Below, one piece after another: positions 6,766-16,095 of a stretch of 64,000 bases of DNA. Position 1 is the stretch's first letter, and every line of letters starts with the position of its first letter. Origin of the DNA: Akkermansiaceae bacterium. GTDB lineage: Bacteria > Verrucomicrobiota > Verrucomicrobiia > Verrucomicrobiales > Akkermansiaceae. The notes below the pieces were generated by a model, which was given only the letters and a program-made list of their open reading frames with translations, made no database searches and was not told where the DNA came from. The position numbers and the translations under genes are program-made. The stretch lies in contig CAJJBQ010000001.1 of NCBI GenBank assembly GCA_905182405.1, positions 620,001 to 684,000 on the forward strand, written 5' to 3'.

Positions 6766-9700
6766 GGGAGATAGATGAATTCGTTGAGGCTGAAGAGGAT
6801 CTGGCAGAGGTCGGCGAGAGCGAGTTGGTGCGCGTTTTTTTGCCCGGAGTAGGAAGCGGACTGGGCGTCGAAGAAGGCGCGGTTGTCGCTGAGTTCGGTG
6901 GGCGAGGGTTCGCGGGAGAGGCTGTGAAGGTAGAGTTGTTGGATCGCGGTATCGGGATCTTTTTGATCAAGAGTGGTGGCGAGGGAGAGGGCCCATTTGA
7001 CAACCTGCGGGTTGTTCATGAAGAGGAGGGCTTGGGGGGCGATGGTGGTGCTGGGGCGGCTTCCTTGGCTGGCGAGGGGCTCGGGTTGATCGAAGACCTG
7101 CATCATTGGCACGAGGCGGCTGCGCTTGATCATGAAGTAGATACTGCGGCGGCGTTGTCCTTGATCGAGGGTGCCGGGGCCGAACATCTTTGGGTCCAGT
7201 TGACCGGCGGCAGCAAGGATCGAGTCGCGGATGACTTCGGCTTCGAGGCGACGGGAAGCGAAGCGCGAAAGAAATTTGTTTTCGGGATCGAGGGCGGTTT
7301 TTTCTGACGACGGGGTACTGCTTTGGAGCCAGGTCGAGCTCAGGAGGATATCGCGATGGAGTGATTTAAGGTTCCAGCCGTTGGTGATGAGTTTTTGGGC
7401 GAGGTGGTCGAGGAGTTTGGGTTGGGTTGGGAGTTCGCCCTGGAGACCGAAGTCGTTGGGCGTGGCGACGATGCCGCGTCCGAAGTGATGGTGCCAAACG
7501 CGGTTGACGACGACGCGGGCGAGGAGGTGGCCTGCGCCGTTTTCCGTATCGGTGATCCAGTTGGCGAGGCCGCGACGTCGGTAGCTGGTGCGGGTCCAGT
7601 CGGCGGGTGGGGATTCGTTCCAGTCGCTGGTGGCCTTATCATTGCGCATGAGGACTTGAAGGTAGCCGGGTTGCGCGATGCCCTTCTTTTGGCTGGGGTC
7701 ACCGCGGCTCAGAAAGTGGGTTTCAGGATAGAAGTGGGGGAAGCCGCGGCCATCGGCGTGGTGTTTGGTTGGGGGGAATCCTTCACTGGTGACCTGAACT
7801 TTGGCGACGGTGGGCTTGGGTTTGGAGGAGAGGGATTTTTGGACGGTGTCGGTGAGTTTCTGCCACTGAGGGTCGGTTTTTGCGAAGAGGGGAAAGAGGG
7901 TTAGGCGTTGCTGTTTGGTGAGGTTTCCCGCGCGGAGTCCTTTTAGGGCTTGATCAAGGAGGGGATTTTCCCCGCTACCGACTTTGACGGGCGGTGATGG
8001 TTTATCGCTGATGGAAACGCGGAACCGGCCCAGGCTGTGTTGGGTGTTGGTGGAGAAATTGAGGGTGAGTTCGAGTGTTTCGTCGCTGGCGAGTTGGAGT
8101 GGTTTGGCCAACTCAAAAACGGCGGCTTGGTCTTTGCCGATGCCTCCGACGTCGACGGCCCAGCCGCTGTTGTTTGGGTCGCTATCGATGGAAGAAGCGA
8201 CAGAGAGGTTAGTTTTGTTTTGTTGGTGGGTGGCTTTGGCGGAGGTGAACTTGACCTCTTGTTTTTTTGATCCGGATTTGGAAGTGAAGAGTTTGAGATC
8301 GCTGAGAGCGAAGTTGCCGTTGTTGGCGCGGCCGGGGCCGTTTTGTTTCATGGAGGGGTGGGTCAGGGCTTCGATTCTGAGGAAGCGAAGTTCTCCTGCG
8401 CCGGGTTGGTATTTGAGGGTGTAAATTTCCTTGGTGGGTGGATTTCCGGAGGCGAGGACGGAGCCACCGGGCTCGGAGGTTAGCTTGGTGGCAGATTGAT
8501 CGGAGCTGGCCGAGGTGGTGTTGAGGATGGTCCAATCGCTGGTGTTGAGGTTGGAAGGGGCTTGGTTCTTGAGCCAGTGATCGAAGGCTTTGGTGAACGC
8601 AGGTTTGGCTTGATAGGAGGCGAGGTCTTGGGAGGCTTTTGTGTGCCGGACTGTCCACTCTTCGAGTTGTCTAAGATAGACATCGGAGTCGATGGGGATG
8701 TCGACTTCGCTGCGGATGGTGGAAGTGAAGATGGAGACGAATTGGTAGTAATCTTTGACGGGAATGGGATCAAATTTATGATCGTGACAGCGGGCGCAGC
8801 CGATGGTGAGGCCGAGCATGGCGGTTCCGGTAGTGGCGGCCATGTCATCGAGTTCATCGTAGCGGGCGCTTTCGAATTCCTTCTCGGTGAGCTGGGTGGG
8901 GAAGACGCCAGCGCCGAGGAACCCGGTGGCCATCATTGCGAGTGGGTTGTCAGGCGCGATCTCATCGCCTGCGAGTTGCCAGCGGACGAATTGGTCCCAT
9001 GGCATATCGGAATTGAGAGCCTTGATGACGAAGTCGCGGTAGTGGAAGGCATATTTGCGATCGTAGTCCTGCTCGAAGCCGTGGCTCTCGGCGAAGCGCG
9101 CGGCGTCAAGCCAGTGGCGGGCCCAGCGCTCGCCATAGTGGGGGCTGGTGAGGAGTTCGTCGATGAGTTGGGCGTGGGTTTGGGAGAGAGCGGTTTTGAG
9201 TTGCTCGGGTGTCGGGGGAAGTCCGATGAGGGAAAGGTAGGCGCGGCGGATGCGGGCGTGGCCGGAGGCGGGAGGATTTGGGGTCAGTTTGTTTTCGGAG
9301 AGCTTTGCGAAGATGAAGTGGTCGATCTTGGTTTGGGGCCAGGAGCTGTCGGAGGCGGGTGGAGTGGGATTGGTGAGGGGTTTGAAGGACCAGAACTCGC
9401 GGTCACTTTGGGTGACCTGCATCGCAGTGGGCTTGCTACGGTCTTTTACGAGGAGGGGCTTGTCGTAGGGGGCGCCGAGGGCGATCCATTTTTGAAAGTC
9501 ACCGATGAGAGCGTCGGGGAGTTTGGCCTTCTTGGGTGGCATCTCGGGCTCTTCCTCGTGGCGGATGAGCATGAGGAGGTAGCTTTTGGCCGGGTCGTTG
9601 AGGTTGACGGCATCATCTGTTTCGCCGCCTTCGAGGAGGAGTTCGCGGGTGGAGAGGTCGAGGCCGGAGCGGGTTTTTTCGTCGCCGTGGCATTTGAGGC

Positions 9701-9845
9701 AGTTTTCGATCAGGGTGGGGCGGATGGTCTTTTGGAAAAGAGCGATGCCTTCCTTGATGCGTGCGGCGTGATCGGCAGGGAGATCTTCGGCGTCTGCAAC
9801 GAGATTGAGAGTGAGAGCAGCGAGAAGGGGGACCAGCTTTGACAT
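6762..9845 (-). CDS. PSD1 family protein: PSCyt1 haem domain, DUF1549, discoidin-like insert, DUF1553
   Basis: 1027 residues with a signal peptide (MSKLVPLLAALTLNLVADA). The Planctomycete-type cytochrome c domain has a haem motif C49-LKC-H53. DUF1549 (about 155-360) includes ERWARHWLDAARFAESHG and a second Cys motif [13 protein letters not shown] beta-rich insert follows (about 430-640) with an LRIEAL...NGNFALSDLKLF pattern like the discoidin-type modules found in some PSD1 proteins. DUF1553 follows (about 735-985) with NRVWHHHFGRGIVATPNDFG and RLEAEVIRDSILAAAGQLDP. The protein is predicted to be exported and haem-binding; its reaction is unknown. It is the first gene of the pair with the DUF1501 gene. 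The start ATG at 9845 opens a 714-bp divergent intergenic region. Confidence 0.9.
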   Translation of the reverse strand: MSKLVPLLAALTLNLVADAEDLPADHAARIKEGIALFQKTIRPTLIENCLKCHGDEKTRSGLDLSTRELLLEGGETDDAVNLNDPAKSYLLMLIRHEEEPEMPPKKAKLPDALIGDFQKWIALGAPYDKPLLVKDRSKPTAMQVTQSDREFWSFKPLTNPTPPASDSSWPQTKIDHFIFAKLSENKLTPNPPASGHARIRRAYLSLIGLPPTPEQLKTALSQTHAQLIDELLTSPHYGERWARHWLDAARFAESHGFEQDYDRKYAFHYRDFVIKALNSDMPWDQFVRWQLAGDEIAPDNPLAMMATGFLGAGVFPTQLTEKEFESARYDELDDMAATTGTAMLGLTIGCARCHDHKFDPIPVKDYYQFVSIFTSTIRSEVDIPIDSDVYLRQLEEWTVRHTKASQDLASYQAKPAFTKAFDHWLKNQAPSNLNTSDWTILNTTSASSDQSATKLTSEPGGSVLASGNPPTKEIYTLKYQPGAGELRFLRIEALTHPSMKQNGPGRANNGNFALSDLKLFTSKSGSKKQEVKFTSAKATHQQNKTNLSVASSIDSDPNNSGWAVDVGGIGKDQAAVFELAKPLQLASDETLELTLNFSTNTQHSLGRFRVSISDKPSPPVKVGSGENPLLDQALKGLRAGNLTKQQRLTLFPLFAKTDPQWQKLTDTVQKSLSSKPKPTVAKVQVTSEGFPPTKHHADGRGFPHFYPETHFLSRGDPSQKKGIAQPGYLQVLMRNDKATSDWNESPPADWTRTSYRRRGLANWITDTENGAGHLLARVVVNRVWHHHFGRGIVATPNDFGLQGELPTQPKLLDHLAQKLITNGWNLKSLHRDILLSSTWLQSSTPSSEKTALDPENKFLSRFASRRLEAEVIRDSILAAAGQLDPKMFGPGTLDQGQRRRSIYFMIKRSRLVPMMQVFDQPEPLASQGSRPSTTIAPQALLFMNNPQVVKWALSLATTLDQKDPDTAIQQLYLHSLSREPSPTELSDNRAFFDAQSASYSGQKNAHQLALADLCQILFSLNEFIYLP

Positions 9846-10559
9846 ACTAACGCGAGTATTTCACAGATCGAGGGGACTTGGACAGGACGAAGTTGGGGCT
9901 TTTATCCTAGGCCCAATTTCCCAATCATCCTCGTCCGGACGCTCCAGTAGATCAATACGGATACCGCAGGATTTTCTCGTAAATAAAAGGGATTATTCCC
10001 CCTCCCTAATACCTGATGAGAGAATCTTTGTCCCAGATCCCAATTCATTACTGGTAACCAATTTTACCGAAAAGACACCTATCTCTCTGGGGATCCCACT
10101 GATTCTACCGCTCGTCAAATTTCAACTAAGCCCTTGAGGTAGATCTATTGCATAGAAGTTTATCGGATTTCCCGAATCGGTAATTTGATGGCTACACCGC
10201 TTCTGGTCTTTCAGTGTTATAAGTGAAAGGTAATCGATTTTAATGCTCTTTTCACCCTCTCCAATCCTTTCAATGACGCCCTCAAGTGCTCAATCCAAAA
10301 AGCAATTTCCCAGAGGTCGTAAATCACTGTGGAGGCCTCTTGCAATTTGCCGGAACGTCAGTGGTGGCGGTTAAGGAACTCGTGAGCGCTGAGACCGTGT
10401 AAGAGGGGACTCTTGAAGCCAACGGAATCATTACTCGTAACCAATTTTACATTAATGATGAGATGATCTTTTAAGAGAACCATAGATCCTCTACAGAAAG
10501 TTCGAGCCAATTCAAAACGCTCCCTTGCCTTCCACCCGACTTTCCCTAAAAATCCCAAA
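9846..10559. other. Divergent intergenic region with a 22-bp repeat
   Basis: This 714-bp, comparatively AT-rich stretch separates two divergent PSD1 genes and must hold both promoters. A 22-bp sequence at 10046-10067 recurs at 10429-10450 with one mismatch. Its core GTAACCAATTTTAC has GTAA/TTAC half-sites in inverted orientation, so both copies could be binding sites of one regulator. A 66-codon leftward frame at 10358-10558 shows no family resemblance and I do not call it. Confidence 0.4.
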
Positions 10560-13331
10560 ATGTTTGAACTGCCACGGGCAGGTCATCCTTTCTCCGCATT
10601 TTCTACTCTAGTGAAACGCTTTTTTTCCCTTTTTCTCCTGCCTTCCTCTCTGTTGGCAGCACCGTCTTACAACCGTGACGTCCGGCCGATCCTTTCGAGC
10701 AACTGTTTCGCCTGTCACGGTGCCGATGCCAAACATCGCGAGGCCGATTTGCGCCTCGACACCCAGGAGGGAGCTCATGGAGAAGGCGAGAGTGGCGACC
10801 TTGCGATCGTCCCCGGCGATCCCGATGCCAGCGCCATCTGGCAGCGCATCAATACCACTGATCTCGACGACCTCATGCCGCCTTCGGACTCGCACAAGAC
10901 GATCACTGCCGAGCAAAAAAAGACCCTGCGCCTGTGGATCGAGGCTGGCGCGAAGTACGAAGAGCACTGGGCCTTCATCCCGCCAAATTCGCCTACCGTC
11001 CCGCCCGGCGATGCAATCAATCCGATCGATCGCTTTATCCAAAAACGACTTGCTGAAGAAAAGCTGGCTCCGTCCCCCGAAGCTGATCGCGAAACCCTAC
11101 TACGCCGTCTCACCCTCGACCTCACCGGCCTGCCAGCGACACCAGATGAATTAGATGTTTTTATAGCTGATGAAGAGCTTGGTGCCTACGAGCGCCAAGT
11201 CAACCGCCTGCTCACTTCACCGCGCTACGGCGAACACATGGCCGTCGCGTGGCTCGACCTGGCGCGCTACAGCGACAGCAATGGATACCTCCATGATGTC
11301 CGGCGGACTGGCTGGCCGTGGCGTGATTGGGTGATCGATGTTTTCAACCAAGACATGCCCTTCGACCAGTTTGTCGTCGAGCAGCTCGCTGGCGATCTGA
11401 TTCCGGATGCAAAACCCTCACAGGTTCTTGCGACCGCTTTCCTGCGCAACCATCCCATTACCGTTGAGGGCGGGACCATCCCCGCCGAGTATCTCAACGA
11501 GTACGCGGCCGACCGCGTGGAGACCGTGGGGACGATCTTCCTCGGCCTCAGCTTCAACTGTTGCCGTTGCCATGACCATAAATTTGACCCGCTCCCGCAG
11601 AAGGATTTCTACAGCCTGCTCTCCTACTTCAATTCCAGTAGTGAGAAACACGAGAGTGGCACTGCGCCAGCTTACCCGCCCTTTATTACGATCGCTTCAC
11701 CGCTTGATCAAGACGGGACGAAGGTCGGAGTTATGGTCATGGACGAGGGTAAGAAGGCGAAACCTACCTTCGTTCTCACGCGCGGCCAGTATGACCAGCC
11801 CGATGAAGCCCAGCCGGTGAGGCGCCGCCCTCCAGGTATCCTTGGCGGATCACTCGAAGGCGAAGGAGAGAACCGTCTCGGACTCGCGCGCTGGCTGGTT
11901 TCTAAAAAGAATCCGCTGCTCGCGCGCGTCACCGTCAACCGTCTTTGGCAAAAACTGTTCGGCGTTGGTCTCGTGGAATCGGTGGATGATTTTGGCGTGC
12001 AAGGCGCTTACCCCAGCCATCCGAAGCTGCTTGATTTTCTTGCGCTCGAGTATCGTAAAACATGGAGAACCAAACAGCTGTTGCGGCTCATTGTCACCAG
12101 CGCGACCTACCGGCAATCCTCCTTGAGGCGCGCCGGTCTCGCGCAGGCCGATCCCGACAATCGCCTGCTCGGACGCTTCCCGCGACAACGTTTGAGCGCC
12201 GAGCAAATTCGTGATGCCGCGCTCTTCACCTCCGGTTTACTCGTGGAAAAACTCGGCGGCCGCCCCGTCAATCCTTACCAACCTCCGGGGCTGTGGATCG
12301 AAAAAACCAATCCAGGATCGAACACGGGACGTTTCGTGAGGGGGGAAGGGGACGATCTCTATCGTCGCAGCATATACACCTTCCACAAACGGAACAGCCC
12401 ACCGCCAACGATGAGCCTCTTCGACGCACAGGAGCGCAATGGCTGCAATGCCCGGAGATCTCCCACCAACACGCCACTTCAAGCGCTCGCGACGATGAAC
12501 GACGAGCAACATCTTGAGTGTGCAAAAGTGTTGGCCCTGCGTACTTTAAAAACCGATGAGAGTACCGCGGACCGCCTGGTGTCTCTCTTTCGGCGGGTCA
12601 CCAGCCGCAGCCCCTCACCCGAAGATCTCAGAACCCTGAACGAAGGACTGGCGAGTTTTGAGGCACGGTTCAAGGCGGCACCCAAGGATGCGATGGCCTT
12701 GCTGAAACAGGGTGCATTCCCCGGTGGCGGCGTGGCTTTGCTGGCCTCCGTGATGGTTCCGGATGGCGCGACGCCGGATGCCGGGGGCTACGCATACGCC
12801 GCGATCACTCCGCTTACCCTCTCCGCGCATACCGAATATCTGATCGGAGGACAGGACACGAACGCATTTTGGGATGGAGATATTGCCGGAGCTGGAGGGA
12901 GTGCGTTTTCTGCGGCGCCGGTTGCGACATTGATCGCATCTCGATACGCAAAGGGATTCGGTAAACCAACGATGCCAGGCGAGCGGAACGCCGGACGCTG
13001 GGGTGTGGGTAATGCAAAATTCACCGTCGACGCGACCGAATCCATTCCCCTGATCGACTTTGATCCTACGAAGATCGATGATCCTGCAGATCAGCGCGCT
13101 TCAAATAGCTACACCATTGGCAACTTGTTTAGAGTTGGCGATCGCGATATTCAGATTACTGAGTTGGGGTTGCACGATGCCGACGGTGGAACGTTCAAGG
13201 GGGGCAAAGTGGGCGTGTGGGCTACTACCACCGTTCGACCCGCCGCCGGGATCGATGAGCCGGAGCTCGCCGCCTGGATGCTGATTGCCAGCACCGTCCT
13301 GAACCTCGATGAAACGATCATAAGAGACTGA
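10560..13331 (+). CDS. PSD1 family protein (PSCyt1/DUF1549/DUF1553) with a permuted beta-sandwich insertion
   Basis: 923 residues. The ATG at 10560 gives a 17-residue preface to a signal peptide; a GTG at 10611 ([17 protein letters not shown]) would be a more typical start. The haem motif is CFACH in [21 protein letters not shown]1549 contains [20 protein letters not shown] and [14 protein letters not shown]1553 contains [20 protein letters not shown] and [15 protein letters not shown]. After GAFP (about residue 720) some 172 residues interrupt DUF1553. They begin [14 protein letters not shown], include [15 protein letters not shown] and [10 protein letters not shown], and end [25 protein letters not shown]. 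The normal ending [20 protein letters not shown] then resumes. Compared with the usual exported module, the two halves are swapped. It is followed 8 bp later by its DUF1501 partner. Confidence 0.88.
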   Translation: MFELPRAGHPFSAFSTLVKRFFSLFLLPSSLLAAPSYNRDVRPILSSNCFACHGADAKHREADLRLDTQEGAHGEGESGDLAIVPGDPDASAIWQRINTTDLDDLMPPSDSHKTITAEQKKTLRLWIEAGAKYEEHWAFIPPNSPTVPPGDAINPIDRFIQKRLAEEKLAPSPEADRETLLRRLTLDLTGLPATPDELDVFIADEELGAYERQVNRLLTSPRYGEHMAVAWLDLARYSDSNGYLHDVRRTGWPWRDWVIDVFNQDMPFDQFVVEQLAGDLIPDAKPSQVLATAFLRNHPITVEGGTIPAEYLNEYAADRVETVGTIFLGLSFNCCRCHDHKFDPLPQKDFYSLLSYFNSSSEKHESGTAPAYPPFITIASPLDQDGTKVGVMVMDEGKKAKPTFVLTRGQYDQPDEAQPVRRRPPGILGGSLEGEGENRLGLARWLVSKKNPLLARVTVNRLWQKLFGVGLVESVDDFGVQGAYPSHPKLLDFLALEYRKTWRTKQLLRLIVTSATYRQSSLRRAGLAQADPDNRLLGRFPRQRLSAEQIRDAALFTSGLLVEKLGGRPVNPYQPPGLWIEKTNPGSNTGRFVRGEGDDLYRRSIYTFHKRNSPPPTMSLFDAQERNGCNARRSPTNTPLQALATMNDEQHLECAKVLALRTLKTDESTADRLVSLFRRVTSRSPSPEDLRTLNEGLASFEARFKAAPKDAMALLKQGAFPGGGVALLASVMVPDGATPDAGGYAYAAITPLTLSAHTEYLIGGQDTNAFWDGDIAGAGGSAFSAAPVATLIASRYAKGFGKPTMPGERNAGRWGVGNAKFTVDATESIPLIDFDPTKIDDPADQRASNSYTIGNLFRVGDRDIQITELGLHDADGGTFKGGKVGVWATTTVRPAAGIDEPELAAWMLIASTVLNLDETIIRD

Positions 13332-13339
13332 ACAACGTG

Positions 13340-14773
13340 ATGGACCCACTCAACGACAGCTTACTCAACATCAACCGCCGTGGGCTCCTCAAAGGAGCGG
13401 GCGCCGGCGGGCTCGGACTGCTTGGCGGACCCGCCCTTGGCCAACTGCTTGCTTCGGAAAAGGTCGGGAGCCATTTTCCTGCCAAGGCCAAACGCGTCAT
13501 CTACCTCTTCCAGGAAGGCGCGCCCTCGCAGCTCGACACCTTCGATCATAAACCCGGCCTCAAAGAGTTCTACGACAAAGAGCTGCCGCCAAGTGTGCGC
13601 GGCAATCAACGCCTCACCGGCATGACCTCCGGCCAAGCGCGCCTGCCGGTCGCCCCCTCGATCTTCAATTTCACCCGCCACGCCAACAAGCAAGACGGCC
13701 TGTGGGTTTCCGATGAGTTGCGCCACACCGGCACGATGGCCGACGAAATCTGTCTCATCAAATCGATGGTCACCGAGCAGATCAATCACAGCCCCGCCGT
13801 GACCTTCATGCAGACCGGTCATCAGCTCCCTGGTCGTCCCTCGATGGGCTCGTGGCTCTCCTACGGGCTCGGCAGCGCCAACCAGGATCTGCCGAACTTC
13901 GTCGTCATGATCAGCCAAGGCCGCGGCCAGATGCAGGCGTTGTTTTCTCACCTGTGGGGTGCCGGTTTCCTCCCTGGCGAACATCAGGGGGTGCAGTTTC
14001 GTGCCGGAAAAGACGCCGTTCTTTTCCTGAATGACCCTGCCGGTATGTCGCGCTCCGACCGCCGTAAGATGCTCGACATGCTTGCTGAGCTCAATACTCG
14101 CCAGGCAGAGGCCAGCGGTGCCGAAGAGGTCTTCGCCCGGATCGCCCAATATGAAATGGCCTACCGTATGCAAGCCAGCGTGCCCGAGCTCACCGACTTC
14201 TCCGACGAGTCCGAGTCCACCCTAGAGATGTATGGTCCCGACGTCCGCAAGCCCGGCAGCTACGCCTTCAACTGCTTGATGGCGCGTCGCATGGCCGAGC
14301 GCGACGTGCGCTTCATCCAGCTTTACCATCGTGGCTGGGACCACCATGGCAGTATCTCCCGTGACCTGCCGCTGCAGTGTCAGGACACTGATCAGCCACA
14401 GGCGGCGCTCCTCAAAGATCTCAAACAGCGTGGCCTTCTCGATGAAACTCTTGTTGTCTGGGGCGGCGAGTTCGGTCGCTCGGTCTACTGTCAGGGCAAG
14501 CTCACCCCGACACAATATGGCCGCGACCACCACCCGCGCTGCTTCAGCGTCTGGCTCGCCGGCGGTGGGATCAAAGGCGGCATCAGTTACGGAGAAACCT
14601 GCGACTTCTCTTATAACGTTGTCCGGAATCCCGTGACCGCCCACGATCTGCACGCCACGATCCTTCATTGTCTCGGGATCGATCACGAGCGCCTCACTTA
14701 CAAATCCAGCGGCCTTGATTTTAAACTCACCGGAGTCGAGTCCGCCTACCCGATTCAGGAGATTCTCGCCTAA
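13340..14773 (+). CDS. DUF1501 family protein
   Basis: 477 residues from the ATG at 13340; a GTG directly before it (13337) is also possible. The N-terminus [20 protein letters not shown] is a Tat-type leader. Family hallmarks are [20 protein letters not shown] near residue 57, [45 protein letters not shown] and a C-terminal [20 protein letters not shown]. It starts just after the PSD1 stop, so it forms the second gene of that pair. The fold is that of alkaline phosphatase/sulfatase; the substrate is unknown. It is clearly divergent from the other DUF1501 proteins of the window, which argues against a recent duplication. Confidence 0.9.
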   Translation: MDPLNDSLLNINRRGLLKGAGAGGLGLLGGPALGQLLASEKVGSHFPAKAKRVIYLFQEGAPSQLDTFDHKPGLKEFYDKELPPSVRGNQRLTGMTSGQARLPVAPSIFNFTRHANKQDGLWVSDELRHTGTMADEICLIKSMVTEQINHSPAVTFMQTGHQLPGRPSMGSWLSYGLGSANQDLPNFVVMISQGRGQMQALFSHLWGAGFLPGEHQGVQFRAGKDAVLFLNDPAGMSRSDRRKMLDMLAELNTRQAEASGAEEVFARIAQYEMAYRMQASVPELTDFSDESESTLEMYGPDVRKPGSYAFNCLMARRMAERDVRFIQLYHRGWDHHGSISRDLPLQCQDTDQPQAALLKDLKQRGLLDETLVVWGGEFGRSVYCQGKLTPTQYGRDHHPRCFSVWLAGGGIKGGISYGETCDFSYNVVRNPVTAHDLHATILHCLGIDHERLTYKSSGLDFKLTGVESAYPIQEILA

Positions 14774-14903
14774 ATTTGGGTATTGGTTATGGGGGGTGGG
14801 TGATAGAATTTAGGAAAAATTGGGTCTTGGTGAGGCGCGTGGATAGAAAAAGGTAGATCCGTGATGAGAGCTTGCTAGGCTACCGATTGAACTATTGCAT
14901 CCT

Positions 14904-15893
14904 ATGAATCCAGAAAATCATCCTCTTGCTGTCGACCGTCGTTCATTTCTTCGTCAATCTTCCGGAATTGCGGCGGGGATGGGATTGGGGGCTTTGCCAA
15001 TCATTGGGGCGGAGAAGGAGAAAAAGAAGCCGGATTCGGAGACTTTGGTGAAGACGTTTTACGATTCACTCACTGAGGAGCAGCGGAAGGCGGTTTGTTT
15101 TTCGTTTGAGCACAAGTTGCGGCTGAAGGTGGACAACAATTGGTTGATTACGAAGACGCTGGTGAAGGATTATTCGAAGGACCAGCAGGCGATGATTAAG
15201 GAGATCTTTATGGGGCTGCATAGTGAGGAGTATGCGGAGAAGGTTTATGATCAGGTAGAGTGGGACAGTGGGCTTGAAGGATTTGAAGGGGGATCATCGG
15301 TGGCGATTTTTGGGACGCCGGGAACGGGAAAGTTTGAGTTTGTGCTGACGGGGAGGCATTGCACGCGGCGTTGTGATGGGGACTCGGTGGAGGGGGTGGC
15401 CTTTGGAGGTCCGCTTTTTTATGGGCACGCGGCGGATGGCTTTACTGAGAAGGCGGAACACAAGGGAAACGCGTATTGGTATCAGGCGGTGCGAGCGAGC
15501 GAGGTTTATCAAATGCTCGATGGGAAGCAGCGGAAGGCGGCGCTTTGCGGGAAGAGTCGGGGAGAGAAGGGGAATAAGACGATCGAGTTGACCGGAAAGA
15601 AGGTGGGGCTCGATGGGATTCGGGTGGGTGACATGAGCGGAGATCAGAAGGGGCACGTTCGCAAGGTGCTGGGGGATCTGTTGGCTCCTTTTCGGGAGAA
15701 GGATTCCAAGGAAGCTCTCAAGTTGGTTGAGGCCGGAGGCTTGGACAATATTCACATGGCTTTTTATAAGGAGGAGAATATGGGGAAGGATGAAATTTGG
15801 GATGTGTGGCAGTTGGAGGGGCCGAACATGGTGTGTTACTTCCGGGGGAAACCGCATGTGCATGCTTGGATGCACATTAAGAAGCCGGTGTAG
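14904..15893 (+). CDS. DUF3500 family protein, Tat-exported
   Basis: 329 residues from the ATG at 14904 (a TTG at 14895 is in frame upstream). It carries a twin-arginine leader, VDRRSFLRQSSGIAAGMGLG. The body matches my knowledge of DUF3500: TFYDSLTEEQRKAVCFSF near the N-terminus, a central GRHCTRRCDGD, and a C-terminal FRGKPHVHAWMHIKKPV. The family is common in Planctomycetes and Verrucomicrobia and has no established function. The conserved His and Cys residues (GRHCTRRC, HVHAWMH) suggest metal or ligand binding, which is inference. It stands alone between the DUF1501 gene (130 bp upstream) and the CE15 esterase gene (about 200 bp downstream). Confidence 0.75.
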   Translation: MNPENHPLAVDRRSFLRQSSGIAAGMGLGALPIIGAEKEKKKPDSETLVKTFYDSLTEEQRKAVCFSFEHKLRLKVDNNWLITKTLVKDYSKDQQAMIKEIFMGLHSEEYAEKVYDQVEWDSGLEGFEGGSSVAIFGTPGTGKFEFVLTGRHCTRRCDGDSVEGVAFGGPLFYGHAADGFTEKAEHKGNAYWYQAVRASEVYQMLDGKQRKAALCGKSRGEKGNKTIELTGKKVGLDGIRVGDMSGDQKGHVRKVLGDLLAPFREKDSKEALKLVEAGGLDNIHMAFYKEENMGKDEIWDVWQLEGPNMVCYFRGKPHVHAWMHIKKPV

Positions 15894-16095
15894 TGAGGAA
15901 ATCTCACGCGGAGCAGGTTGATTTTATGAATGAGGAGTGCCAGGGAGTGGTGGCGACCCTGAGGAATGGAAGTGTCTGCTAGTGGTGGGTCTCAGGCAGG
16001 GGTGCGGAGACGCAAAGGGGGGAATCGACTGAATTGAGAGCTTGGGCGAGGTTCCTTGGTTGACGAGGGGTGGGGATGGGTCGCAAGGTGGAGCG

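Noticed and set aside
8496..9842. Rightward open frame of 448 codons antisense to the PSD1 gene
   Set aside because: Composition is Gly/Val/Glu-rich shadow coding opposite a well-supported gene; no domain or ribosome binding site.
10358..10558. Leftward 66-codon frame between the divergent PSD1 genes
   Set aside because: No motif or ribosome binding site and it covers one copy of the repeat; kept as intergenic.
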